From Neoscytalidium dimidiatum (Eukaryota > Ascomycota > Dothideomycetes > Botryosphaeriales > Botryosphaeriaceae), in NCBI GenBank assembly GCA_037367355.1, contig CM074697.1, positions 1,736,001 to 1,800,000 on the forward strand: a DNA stretch of 64,000 nucleotides, read 5' to 3'. A model generated the notes under the pieces. That model saw only the letters and a list, made by a program, of their open reading frames with translations, made no database searches and was not told the origin of the DNA. Positions 1-11,432 of this stretch are shown here, piece by piece. Position numbers and translations under genes: made by a program. How positions within the stretch are numbered: position 1 is the stretch's first letter; each line of letters begins with the position of its first letter.

Positions 1-518
1 ACTTGGCAGGAGAGCGCAGTGGAGAGCTGCGGCGGGCATATTGCATATCTGGGTCACGGGCGACGCCGACTAAGACTGGGGCGCTCGACTTCATCAACGA
101 CGTCAGGTTTTCGTGGCCGATAAGGAAGCTCAGCAAGGCGTGGCAGGCAAGCGGGTTGCCCGTGTACGGCTACGTAGTCGATCAGGCCAATCCATGGCAG
201 GGGAGTAGCAGGGCGCACCACGCGGTGGATCTGCTGCTGCTATTCGGTGGGATGGATCTGTCGTTCAACCCGCCGGCAGAGGCGGTCGGCGAGGAGATGA
301 GGCGGAGGTGGATCGCGTTCGTCAATGGGGATGCACCCTGGTCGGCAAACACGACCTTCGCCTTTGGGCCGCACGGCGGGTGGGCAGAGCTCGACGCGGG
401 CGGGCTTGCTGCCCGCCGGCGAACGGCGCAGATGGAGAGGCTGGAGAGCGTGGAGCCTGCTCAGATTGGAGCCGTATTCGCCGCGCTAGCCGCTGGGCGC
501 GTCAGTATCCTGAACTGA
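1..518 (+). CDS. Type-B carboxylesterase, C-terminal fragment (gene enters from the left edge)
   Basis: The open frame runs from the window edge (first full codon at base 3) to a TGA at 516-518, giving about 171 residues of an alpha/beta-hydrolase of the COesterase family. The segment PVYGYVVDQANPW followed by RAHHAVDLLLLFGG is the usual C-terminal block of these esterases. The His in HHAVDL is at the position of the catalytic His of the Ser-Glu-His triad. The nucleophile elbow (GESAG) and the acidic residue must lie upstream, outside the window. A later segment, RRRWIAFVNGDAPW, matches the helix common near the C terminus. The substrate cannot be told; fungal members act on varied esters. 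No intron is visible in this part. Family assignment is firm, function is not. Confidence 0.85.
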   Translation, partial: LAGERSGELRRAYCISGSRATPTKTGALDFINDVRFSWPIRKLSKAWQASGLPVYGYVVDQANPWQGSSRAHHAVDLLLLFGGMDLSFNPPAEAVGEEMRRRWIAFVNGDAPWSANTTFAFGPHGGWAELDAGGLAARRRTAQMERLESVEPAQIGAVFAALAAGRVSILN

Positions 519-2105
519 GCGGGCGATGACAAAGAATGGGGTCGCTGGAGGGGGCTCGACGGCGGAATGGGGGAGCGAGAAGGGCACGAGGGTCGGGGCA
601 GTGGCATTGGCCCGGCTGGGTAAATATTTTTGTCGTCGACAGAGGCACGCGAGCGCGAGTTGGGAGCAGCCGGCGTCAACCGCTGCAGCGCGTCGCATTC
701 TTGGCTTGGCTCGAGGCAGTGAGGTCATTTTACCAGGCTGGGCAGCTGCGGGCAGCCGCGATCATGCACGCGCTGTGCACCGCGCGCGGGCCGGACAATA
801 AATAGAGCGGGAGGGGTAATAAGCTTCACGAATGAAGGAGTCATGGTTTCAGTGTGCGGTGCGCAGAGTGGGCGGCCAAGCAGCGCGAGGGTGAGAGTCG
901 GCCGACGCGCGGATGGAGCTGCCTGCAGTGCCGCTCAACATCGACCCGTACGGGACGCGTCCGCGCCGCCAGTGTTCACGTGCGGCCGCAGAATTAATAC
1001 AGCCTAGCTGAGGCCCGTCGGCCTCGGCTGCCTGCGACAAATTGGGGCTGCGGGAGTTGTGAATCGTTCGGCCACGCCCGGCATGAGCAGCGCCGGAAAG
1101 CCGGAAGAGCGTGCTGACGAGCGACGAGCTCAGTGTGTGTGCGCGCGCGCTCTGCCTGCAGTCGCGCGCGGGCCGGCGCGAGGCGTGACGGAGGGCGGCG
1201 CGGCGCCAGCAGCCCTCTTGCCAGTGTCTGCGGCGGTGCGGCGTGCAAACGGCAGCAGCAGCCGCCAGCAGCTGCCAGCAGTGGAGGCGCGTGGTGGCCG
1301 TGGTGGCCGCGGTGGTGGTGTCGTGGGCGCGCGCAGCGCCCAGCACATGGCGGCCGGCAACGCGGTGGGCGGAGCGGGATGCGTTGTGTGCGGCGGGCGT
1401 TGGACCAGCAGGAATGGCCCATGGCCTTTTCTCGGCTGAGGCCTAAAACTTTCGTTCACTGTGCAAATTACGCTGCTGCCCGTACCTCTCAACCTCACTC
1501 TCTCCCACACGCCTGCAGGCTGCCAGAGTCCGCGCTCACCGGCCGTCCAAGGCGTCGCCGACGTTTTCCTTTCCGCTTGTCCTGCTGCTGACCCGACGCG
1601 GCTGATCCCATCGGCCCAGTCGTGCCTGGAGCACCGTCATCGTCGCCCGCTCTGCCATCCGGCACCAGGCCAATTCACCACCACACGACAATTTTGCCCC
1701 AGCCCCAGGTTCGTGGCAGCCTCCATCCAAGCCTCAGCAGACCCGTTCCGCTCTCGTCTCCGGCCATCGCCAGCTGCTCCAGCCCACCCGCTGCTCCCAC
1801 TCTCCATTTTCGCTGACTTTCTCTCGCCCGCGGTCCAGCGCAGCTGCGCGAATTCCAGCGTCGCCGCCTGCACCGCATCTGCCCCGCGCAGCCCGCATCC
1901 CGCGCAGGCTCCACACGGCAAACGCCACCTGCCTGGTCCCATTGCACAAAAGTGCCCGGTGCGGGGAGGTCAAGCGCAGCAACCTCTCCGGACGCCTCTT
2001 CGCCGCGGCCCGCCAGGAAGCGCCTAGGTGCTTCTGGATTTTCTTTTTCCCTGCTACTGACTCTCAATACCCCTTCGCGCCTGTGTGAGATCACCGGCGT
2101 TCAGC
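519..2105. other. Intergenic region with the LARP1 leader
   Basis: This stretch lies between the esterase stop and the LARP1 start and has no recognisable gene. The first kilobase is GC-rich with alternating purine/pyrimidine runs near 1135-1150. From about 1480 to 2105 it becomes strongly C/T-rich, the usual look of a fungal promoter and 5' leader. Open frames here, such as 849-1346 on the minus strand, have biased composition and no family features. Confidence 0.5.
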
Positions 2106-5100
2106 ATGGCCTCGACCTTTTCGTACGCGCAAGCGGCCAAGGGCATGTCTACCACTGCCACTCCGGCAACACAGTCCAAGGCGCCATCCGGTGCGACCAC
2201 CCCCGCCTTGACCGCGGAGCCCACCGGCATAAATTGGGCAGACGATGGAGAGGCTGCCAGCCGCGTGCTAGAGAACGGCGCAGAGGCTGCGGCCAAGCTG
2301 GACGAATCCGTTGCCAACGGCGTCCAGAAGCACGCTGTAAGTGCACCGCAGCCCGCCGACTCGGGCATCTCATCGCCCAGCGTTGCTGCATCGACTACGA
2401 CCAAGGACGATGATGCTTCTTCGGTCCGCAATGCCTCTTCCGAGTCCACGTGGGACAACAAGTCGCAGGCCTCCAACGCCGCTGAGAAGCCCAATGAGCA
2501 GACGGAGGCTGGCTTGGAGAAGAAGCAGGGCAAGGAAAAGAAGGAGAAGAAAGAAAAGACTCCTCCCAAGCCTCTCCAAGAGGCCCCGATTCCTCAAGTC
2601 AATATCTGGAAACAGAGAGCAGAGGCTAATGCTGCCAAGGCAAAGGTCAGCTCAACTGCTCCAGCTGTCAAACCCGCAGCGCCCGCAGCTAAGCCGCCCG
2701 CGCCGCTTACGACGACCAAGGCTGGAGATCCCAAGTCCAATGCCGCGAAGAAGAGCAAGGATGGTAGTGTTGATGAGAATGCTGGTGGCAGAAGCAGGGA
2801 TGAAGATCAATCTGGCCGTCGGGCGCAGGGCGATACTTCGAGGTCACGGAGAGGGCCCCAGAATGCTGCTTCTCAGCAGCTTCCTCCTGTGAAAGATCAG
2901 GAATCATGGCCGACGCCTGATGATGTCCAAGGCGAGGACCGGAGAAAGGCTCAGGAGAAGACTGAAAAGTCGGATAAGGACCGCCCAGCTGCCGCGTCCA
3001 AGGGCAAGAACGAATGGGTATCATTGCCTTATACGCCAACAGTCGTTTTCAATACCCCCATGCCAAATACGGGCGCGAGGAGGGGAGGTCGTGGGGGCGG
3101 CCGTGGAGGGGCTCAAGTCGGAGGCCGCCCCAACTCTGGAGCCGTCAATGGTGCTTCTGGTGCAGAGAAAGATTCTGCTTCAACATCTGGCGACCAACCT
3201 CGGCGTGGCAGGACTGATGGTGCTCCACAAGACGCATTATCTGCCAAGGCAAAGAGGACGTCCAGCGCCGGCTCAGTTGCTGGCCCCGTAGGTGAGAGCC
3301 AGAAAACTGAGGCTGGTGCGCTGGCAGCACGGCCCTCTAACGGCGACGCCACTGCTGGCGTGTTTTCTGGACCTAACAGCTCCCAACGCAACAATGCCGC
3401 GCCTCGTCAGAAGGTGAATCGCAAGTTCGACCAGGCAAGCTCTGAGAGGCGCAAGGACGATGGCTCAGTATCGCCATCTGACACAAATGGCAATGGGCGG
3501 AGAGGTTATACGGCTGTACAGCAGCCTGAAGGTGAGTTGCGCATGCAGCACTCTTATTTGTCTCTTTGCTGGCGAAGAACAGGCTATTGATGTAACAACT
3601 CCCAGATCAAGGCCGCCGGAGGTCTTTCTCTCAAGGCGATGGCCAGCCCCTTCCGGCTCGCTCGGGTGGATCCGAGCGTCGTAATGGTCAGTACGGCTCG
3701 GGATCTGGCCGCGAACGCGGTGAAAACCGCGGGCGTGGAAGTATGCGCGGACGGAACAGCAACCACGGCTACCAGAATGGCCATCATGGCAGCTTTACCA
3801 ACGGTCATGCCTCGTTCTCCCTGCCAAGGTCACCGCCAGCCTATGAGCAGCATGCATTCTTCGGCCAGGGCTCACAGCAGCAGCAGCGTGGCTACCGCGG
3901 CGGCCGCGCCCAATCCCTTCAAGCTGACTCGATGTACGGTCGCCCTCACCCTGGTTATGCCAATGGCCAGGCCCTTCCTCCGTTACAAACCTACGTGAAC
4001 GGCGTCTACGACTATTCCATGCAGCCCATGAGTGCTGTCCCGTATCCGCCGTATATGGCTGACCCGTGGCACCTGCTGCGTACAGTGCAGTTGCAGCTGT
4101 AAGTGTCTCCGTCTCTATCCGAGTCAAACTATTTACTGAATCATGATAGGGAGTACTACTTTTCTGTGGACAATCTATGCAAGGACATGTATTTGCGCAA
4201 GCACATGGATACTCAGGGCTTTGTGTTTCTTGACTTCATTGCTGGTTTCAACCGTGTCAAGGCTTTGACCACGGACATGACCGTCATTAGATACGCCATC
4301 GCTCAGTCGAATGTCATCGACCACAAGGTTGGCGCCGATAATAAGGATAGGCTGCGCCGTCGCGAGGGTTGGGAGCAGTGGATCTTGACGACTGGTGACC
4401 GGGATCCTTCCGCTCAGAACGATGGGCCTGAAGAGCTCCACCAGCCGTCCGTGGCCCCGCCGCCGCCGTTCGACCCTCGATACATGATGCAGCTTGCGGG
4501 ATCCCCAGTGGATATCCCTACTAGCCCCAACCATACTGGTGCTTTCCAGCCTCTGAATGGCATCACGCAGGGAGCCTCTCCGGTCAACGGCGGCCCCGCT
4601 GGGTCTGAGCTACCTAACGGTGGCCCCTTTCCTGACGGCACCGTGTCCCAATTCTCGACCATGAATGTCGGTGCCGTTCCCGCGTTCGCTCCAAATCCGT
4701 CTCCCAACGGCATCAACCCGGAGGCAGATTCGTTTTCGAATACGCAAACCAAGGGCCTTACGGTCATCGTTCGCAAGCATGACCAATCCGCCGAAAAGCA
4801 GCCAGCCTTCCACAGTGAGGGATCGCGTACCTTCTCCGACGGCTCGATTGATAGCAGATCGATTGCGGACGAGCTGCACAAGTTCGACGCCAAGCAGACG
4901 GGTCCGCAGACCAACGGTCACGGCCCTGTGGAAGCGTAAGCTTAACCGTGCAAGCGCCTAGGGAGCTGTTTCGTGCTAACAGCACGATCAGGAATGAGGG
5001 TCGTCAGTCAGACGTCCTCACGAGATCAAAAAGCCCCTCTTCACCGTCTGGTAACTCTGCTATGCGTCTATTTTGGGTCAAGGATCAGGAGAGTCCTGTC

Positions 5101-5556
5101 CAGTCTGAATCTCTCCCTCCTGATGCCAACGTCGTTCTCTACACCGATCTGTACAGGTCAGCGTTAAACCAGCGCGATGCTGTGCCGGTCGGCAATTGCC
5201 CTTACGATCTGGTGGTCCTTTATCAATTCTGGTCACATTTTCTAATTCGAAATTTCAATACCGGCATGTACGATGAGTTCCGCCGGCTTGCATTCGAGGA
5301 TTTTGCTCAGCGTTCATCCGACGTTGGTATGAGGTGCCTGGTCAAATTCTACGGCGAGGCACTGTTAAGTCAGAGTGATATTCGGGAGCGAGTAGCTCGA
5401 CACTATGTCGATATCGTTATGACGGAATCCGATCACGACCGACCTGCTTTCAATCAATTACGGAGCGCATGGCTAGACGAAGCGATGAGCGAGCGAAATC
5501 GGCAGAAGATTAGCACATTCATCGACGACGAACTCCTTGCGTCCCTTGAACAGTAA
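2106..5556 (+). CDS. La-related protein of the LARP1 type (La motif plus DM15 region)
   Basis: Four exons: 2106-3531, 3606-4098, 4150-4935, 4992-5556, coding 1089 aa in consistent phase. The N terminus MASTFSYAQAAKG is typical of fungal Sro9/LARP proteins. Residues up to about 630 are disordered and rich in K, E, S and RGG-like stretches (RRGGRGGGRGG). The La motif begins across the exon 2/3 junction at about residue 638 (QLEYYFSVDNLCKD, then GFVFLDFIAGFNRV). The last exon begins near residue 902 and carries FWVKDQESP, then VLYQFWSHFLIRNFNTGMYDEFR, which corresponds to the DM15 helical repeats of animal LARP1. The family binds mRNA 3' ends and regulates translation of ribosomal-protein mRNAs in the cytoplasm. 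The third intron donor supplies an in-frame TAA (GCG TAA), so retention would remove the DM15 part. Budding-yeast Sro9/Slf1 lack this C-terminal part. Confidence 0.92.
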
Positions 5557-6818
5557 TGATTTCCTCTTGGGCTTGCCTGGTCGGGTACTCTCTTCTACAG
5601 CTTGGTCGTCTTAGCACCTGTACACCATTACTTTCAAGCGATTCATAGCGCTTGCTTGCTGCTTTTATTTCCCCATTTTGCTCGTACAATCGGCACAATT
5701 TTCCTTTCTGCATTCCCTGGCTGAGTTTTGAAGCTCTTCTCACAAAAAGTAATCGGCGTTTTCTGCGGGCATATGGGGTTGGTTGCATGATTGCGTTCTG
5801 AATGCTTTTTTTTTCGATGACGAAAATAGAAGTGGGCAACCGGCCTTCCTTTCGGATTGGCTGGGACATTCCAAAAGGCCATGCAAGGATTCCACGGGAG
5901 GCTCGGTACGACACATTCTCCAAAAAACACGGCGGCACACACGACGAAGGGCGGACGGGGTTTGGGCGAACAACGGCAGGGGCACACTCTGGTGGTGTTC
6001 CAGGCCCCATTCTTTTAGTTCCTTCGGATTTAAGCACTTTGCATAGTGGCGCTCGATTATTTGCTTCGCGTGCCAAGTTCTCTCTCTTCTCTTCGTGGCT
6101 TAAAAAAGGGCTGGGGCTGCGCTGGGTTACTCCATAGGCATAATCGCACGTGAATATACAAATAAGATTGCTCCGCTCAATAGTATCTCCACGCCGGCGA
6201 CGCTTCCGCTTCGGCCTCGGGCTACTGGACTCCGGGTCCTCGGTCTCATGCTGGAAATGGATTGTGGGCGCCAAACGCGGTACGAGGCGAAGTCAGGCAT
6301 CTCGGGCTCAGATCGAGTGACACGGACGAGCGGAGTTGGGCAGGCCGGAACGAGTAGCGCAGCAGGAAGCAGCTGAGTACCGCCGAGGCCTCAAATCTCC
6401 TTGCGCCAGCCGCTCAATCCCAACAGTCACCCGGAAGGATTGAGAGCGCGCGCATTGCGCAACCGGCGAGGCCCGGCTGCAGGGGAGACGGCGAATCGAA
6501 GATCGCGTGCATGACGGACCGGCGTTATCGACGTCGAGTCAAGCGTATCGGCAAATTGGGGCGGCGACGGGGTGTTCCTGAGCTGGGCGGGTTTGATGGG
6601 TTTGCGGCTCTGGTGTCTGGGCCTCTGACATAATTCCTCCAGCTGCATATCCGCGCTAGCGCCGCAGGAAGCTCGATCACCTCGCCCGGCATTCATCGCG
6701 CGCCGCTCGCTCACCCTCCAACCCGCATGGCTTCTTCTTTCGCCTAGACCCCTTGACCCTCTACATCTCTAGATCTTCTCTCTTCACCCTCTCTCATCCC
6801 CCGTCACGCCTCTTCACA
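5557..6818. other. Intergenic region, LARP1 3' end to UBA2 promoter
   Basis: No gene is recognised. The first part is A/T-richer, consistent with LARP1 3' UTR. The last 100 bases before UBA2 (about 6720-6818) are C/T-rich (cctctctcatccc type), as in a leader. A minus-strand open frame at 5519-6274 has no family features. Confidence 0.5.
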
Positions 6819-8962
6819 ATGGCCCGCGACAAGTTCGCAAAGCAGTCGCTCGGCGCCTCGCTCTATGCTCACATCAAAGAGGTGCGAACCTCCTTCAGAT
6901 CACCCACCCTGCCTTGCTGACCCCTGTTCGCAGTCGCGCGTCCTTATGGTTGGCGCTGGTGGCATTGGATGTGAGCTGCTCAAGAATCTCGTCCTCACTG
7001 GGTTTGGCAACATCCACATCGTAGACCTCGACACAATCGATCTCTCCAACCTCAATCGCCAGTTCCTCTTCAGGCACGAGCATATCAAGAAATCCAAGGC
7101 TTTGGTACATCCGGCCCCCACTTGTGCTCTGACGCCACATGCACGAGCGCTAACTCTACATCCCATTCGTCCAGGTCGCAAAGGAGTCTGCCGGAAAGTT
7201 TAACCCCAACGTGAATATCGAGGCACACCACGCCAACATCAAAGATCCTCAGTTCAACGTCGACTGGTTCAAGAGTTTCAATATCGTCTTCAACGCCCTC
7301 GACAATCTCGACGCCCGTCGCCATGTCAACAAGATGTGCCTTGCTGCTGACGTCCCTCTGGTCGAGAGTGGCACCACCGGCTTCAATGGCCAGGTTCAGG
7401 TCATCAAGAAGGTATTGGACTGGCAGATATTGCTAAGCGCTGTTACTAATAGTGAACAGGGCAGAACCGAATGCTACGACTGCAACGTGAAAGAGACCCC
7501 GAAGAGCTTCCCCGTATGCACCATCCGAAGCACGCCAAGCCAACCGATACACTGTATAGTCTGGGCCAAGAGTTACCTCTTCACCGAAGTTTTTGGCATC
7601 AACGAAGATGAAGCGCCAGAATTGGACCACACCGAGGATTCAGAGAACAGGGAAGAGATACAGAATCTACGCAAGGAGGCACAAGCGCTCAAGGCGATCC
7701 GCGAGTCGATGGGTTCTGAAGAGTTTCCGCGTAAGGTTTTTGATAAGGTCTTTAAGGAAGATATCGAGCGGCTACTTTCAATGAAGGAAATGTGGGCACA
7801 CAGGCGGGCACCGGAGCCTCTGGACTGGGAGAAGGTCTCACAGCAAGCGCTCGGCATAGGTCCTGACATCGCCTCGCGTGATCAAGCCGTTTGGACTGTG
7901 GCGGAAAACTTCGCCGTCTTTGTCGACAGCGTGCGCCGGTTGAGCAACCGCCTGGAGGAGCTGAAGGCGAATGCAGACACGGGCAATGCGCCTCCAGTCC
8001 TGAGCTTCGACAAGGATGATGTCGATACCCTCGACTTCGTAGCCGCTGCTGCCAACCTGCGCTCCCACATCTTCGGCATTGAGACAAGATCCAAGTTTGA
8101 TATCAAGCGTGAGCTATTCTTGTCGCTCGTATTCAGAACTCTACTGACATTTGCGTTCCAGAAATGGCGGGCAACATTATCCCTGCGATTGCTACCACGA
8201 ACGCGATGACCGCAGGTTTGTGTGTATTGCAAGCTTTCAAGGTCCTGCGCGATGACTACGATAAGGCCAGAATGGTGTTCCTCACCCGTTCGACTGACCG
8301 CGTGCTTACGGCTGAGAAACTACACCCTCCCAAGCCCGAGTGCCCCGTGTGCAGCGTTGCACAAACTCGACTTGTCGTAGACACCTCGCGTGCTACACTG
8401 AAGGATCTGGTGGAGGACTTCCTCCGCTTGGAACTCGGCTACGGAGAGGAGTTCAGCGTAAACAGTGAGGCTGGTGTCATTTATGATCCCGAGCTGGATG
8501 ACAATTTGCCCAAGAAATTCTCTGAGATTGGCCTGAAGGCTGACAGCTTTGTCACTGTCATCGACGAGGAGGACGAAAACCCGCGTGTTAATCTCGTCCT
8601 CTCCATCACCGAGCAGTATGTATTACAAAGCATCCCGTGCTACCATCAGAGATTGACGTTGTTTCAGAACCCTTCCCGAGGATGCCAAACCAATCCGTCT
8701 CCCGGAGAAGTTGGACATCCCGCACAAGCCCAAGGTCGCTCACGACCAGGGGACTGGGAGTAATGGAGATGATATTGCTGTCACGAATGGTGTTGACGGC
8801 CAACGCGATCAACGTAAGCGCACCGCTGAAACTGCCGGCCTTGAAGACGAACAGCTGCGCAAACGCGGTAAGGTCGCGGAGGAATCTGTCCCTCCGAAGA
8901 CCAGTGGATCCGAAGAGGTCATCGTAATAGACGACAACGTTCCGATCACGATCGACGACTGA
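6819..8962 (+). CDS. UBA2: SUMO-activating enzyme E1 catalytic subunit Uba2
   Basis: Six exons: 6819-6881, 6934-7104, 7175-7411, 7460-8108, 8162-8615, 8668-8962, giving 622 aa. Uba2 pairs with Aos1 to adenylate SUMO, forms a thioester with it and passes it to Ubc9, mainly in the nucleus. The adenylation fold shows the nucleotide loop VGAGGIG (residues 27-33) and [16 protein letters not shown]. The catalytic cysteine is Cys177 in [21 protein letters not shown]. Zinc ligands are Cys162/Cys165 (CYDC) and Cys434/Cys437 (CPVC). [14 protein letters not shown] follows the fourth intron junction. The ubiquitin-fold domain occupies about 445-535. The tail is basic (RKR, KRGK) and ends in EEVIVIDD, a SUMO-interaction-type motif with an acidic flank. 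Length matches the family (about 620-640). The start is the only ATG that yields the conserved N terminus. Confidence 0.97.
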
Positions 8963-9253
8963 GGTAGGCATGACCCGTTCCAACTAGTGACGCCACTGCG
9001 GTATCATTGCACCATGAGTTGCTCACAGCAGTGTCGTCGCTTTTGCTGAAGCCCAAACGCAGTCAATCAATCCGTAGTAAGATCCGCTGCTCATGAGCTA
9101 AGCAGTGTGATCTCAAAATGGCCAGATTCGCCTGCCTCTTGCTCAGCACCGATTAGATGTTCTTCCGTGCGTCAGCAACTGTACTTATACCAATCTTGCC
9201 GAAGGCATTTTCTGAGCAACAGGTCATGGGAGAGAAAGAGATCATGCCGCTCA

Positions 9254-10662
9254 TCAACGATTACTTACCGCACTCATGCCTCCATCAAGGTTGATGATGC
9301 AGTTATTTGCAAAATGGTTGGTTGAGAGAAAAACAGCGGCATCTGCTATCTCTTCGGCGGTGCCGAAACGCTTCAATGGGATACGCTCCAAAGCTTTCTC
9401 GCGAGCTGCTGTTTGCATGGCTATTGGGGAATCGGACATTTGTATATTAGCCTACGATCTTCTCTTTTTGCACTAGGATATCCGAAGAGGGGCTGCTCTT
9501 TCTCTCTGCAGTTGCTTCTCGCTGCTACTGCATTTTGGCAGTGTGGCATGAAGATTGGATGACCAGGTCCCTGGATGATTCAAGAATCTTACTGGTCGAT
9601 CTGATCTACGGATGAATGGCCTAAGTTTGATAACGAGAGCCCCTGGGACAAAAAATGAAGTCGCATGTCTGTGCAGATTGTGCCACTGTCGATTTCGACT
9701 GTTCAACTTACCGGCTGTCATGTCCGTTTCAACATAGCCCGGTACGATGGCATTGACCCTCACACCCAGGGGACCCATTTCGCCGGCAAGAGCACGTGTG
9801 AGACCTAAAGTTGGCCATGCTCGGTCAGCAAACAAAACACTTCCATACTCGGAAGAAAGTGGACCAAGTGAGTGCGAATGCTGTTCCACCACTGGACAAC
9901 TCGACCGCAGGAGGGAAAATAAAAGAAAGAGCGAAAGAAAGGGGAAAAAAAAAACGGAGTGCACATACCCAACACTCCAGCCTTACTCGCTGCATATGCC
10001 GCCGAACCAACGCCCCCTTGCACCGCCAACAACGAGCTCACGTTCACGATCGACACGCCTCCGTTCAGCCCGCGGCCGCCGAGCTTCCTCGCGCTCCCGA
10101 TCAGCGTCTTCCCGAGCACCTTGCACCCCCACATCGTCCCCATCAGGTTCGTCTGCACCACGTCCTCGACCGCCGACGCGGACTGCCGGACCAGCAGCGC
10201 GTTGTGCGTCGTGCCGGCCGCGTTGACGAGGATGGTCAGGGGGGAGGGGTCGAATTTGGTGGAGTCCGACGAGAGGGGCGCGTGGTGGCGCAGGACGAGC
10301 GAGCGCGCCAACATTTCCCAGAAGCCTTTGGTGGAGACGTCGCCCACGACGTAGCCGTGGGACTGGCCGGCGGGAGAAGGAGGGGAGGCGGCATCGATTT
10401 CGCGGACGGCGGTGGCGAGCGTCTCGGCGTTGCGGCCGATGATGGTGGTGCTGGCGGAGAGGGAGGCCAGCCGCGTTGCGATGGCTTTGCCGATCCCGCG
10501 GGAGCCACCCGTTACCAGGGCGTGGTGGCCGGCGAGAGAGTGGATGCTGTTGGTGTGGTAGCGTGATTTGGGTCCATATCGTTGAAATGCCGGATTGGGG
10601 TGGAGGTTGGGTCTGGACGTGGTGGGCAGAGTGAATCTACGGATTGATGTGCGGAGTGGCAT
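9254..10662 (-). CDS. OAR1: Mitochondrial 3-oxoacyl-ACP reductase (short-chain dehydrogenase)
   Basis: Three exons on the minus strand: 10662-9969, 9804-9712, 9420-9254, coding 317 aa. The NADPH loop is TGGSRGIG (residues 51-58), followed by NAAG and the catalytic set Ser210, Tyr223, Lys227 (YAASK). VRVNAIVPGYVETDMT crosses into exon 2 and INLDGGMSA ends the protein. The first about 40 residues are rich in Arg, Ser and Thr and poor in acids, fitting a mitochondrial presequence, so the likely role is the keto-reduction step of mitochondrial type II fatty-acid synthesis. The short-chain dehydrogenase family is certain; this exact substrate is inferred. The 3' end is uncertain: GCG is followed by GTAAGT nine bases before the TGA used here, so one more intron and a short last exon near 9205 are possible. 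It ends 291 bases from UBA2, convergent. Confidence 0.85.
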
Positions 10663-10945
10663 AGGGAGAGAAGGTATGCAACTCGGTCGATCTTACTACC
10701 GGTTCAATTGTCCTAGTATACAGAAGAAGATGTGGGACGGCGTAGTGGAGGACGTGAGGTGCAGCTTCTCGTCAACGCGAAGTCGCGTGCTCTCGCGTGG
10801 CGGCGCTCCACACCTCAAGCGGGCCGCGCCTTTATTTTTTTTTTCTCTCTCTCTCTCACTTCCATCTCTGCGGCGAGCTATCCACCACCTCTTTCAACAC
10901 CGCCCGCCAACGCATCGGAGCCCATCAACTCTTGGCCTGGCCACC
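10663..10945. promoter_or_regulatory. Shared divergent promoter, OAR1 / elongin C
   Basis: 283 bases separate the two start codons, which point away from each other, so both promoters must lie here or overlap. A T-rich then C/T-rich run at about 10830-10866 lies close to the elongin C start, typical of fungal transcription start regions. No TATA box is evident. Confidence 0.6.
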
Positions 10946-11432
10946 ATGGCGTCATCAGCTGCAATGACTGAGTATGTGACGCTCGTCTCGCGCGACGGCT
11001 TCGAGTTCAAGGTTCTGCGTTCGGCGGCGAACATCTCAGGCGCCATCAGGCGCATGTTGGACCCGACTAGTAAGTTCCACCCATACTTCACTCGCTCGCG
11101 TCATCATCGCACAGCACACGCTTATCTTGATCCTTGACAATGGATGAGCTGACGGTGTGCCTCACAGACAACTTCGCCGAGGCCAAAACTAACCGTTGCG
11201 TCTTCGAGAACATCAACGGCGTCGTATTGGAGAAGGTGTGCGAGTACCTATACTACAACGAGAAGCACAAGGACGCGAAGGACGTCCCGGACATGGATAT
11301 TCCACCTGAACTGTGCCTCGAGTTGCTCATGGCTGCTGACTATCTGAACGGTGAGTGATATCTTCCCCTATGCTGACAACCGCAACGTCGTGCAAAGGCA
11401 TCCTTTGCTGACCGCTCACGACCATAGTTTGA
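10946..11432 (+). CDS. ELC1: Elongin C (SKP1/BTB-fold E3 ligase adaptor)
   Basis: Three exons: 10946-11069, 11168-11350 and a 5-base exon 11428-11432, coding 103 aa. Elongin C links BC-box or Elongin A-type substrate receptors to cullins, and in yeast acts with Ela1 on stalled RNA polymerase II. The sequence carries the hallmark blocks EYVTLVSRDGFEFKV, GAIRRMLDP, GVVLEKVCEYLYYNEKHKD and VPDMDIPPELCLELLMAADYL. Exon 2 ends in a perfect GTGAGT donor after AAC G. A CATAG acceptor at 11427 joins G to TT TGA, so the protein ends ...YLNV. Without that splice it would end ...YLNGE a few bases later. The family normally ends just after this point with a hydrophobic residue, which favours the spliced form. 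Confidence 0.93.
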
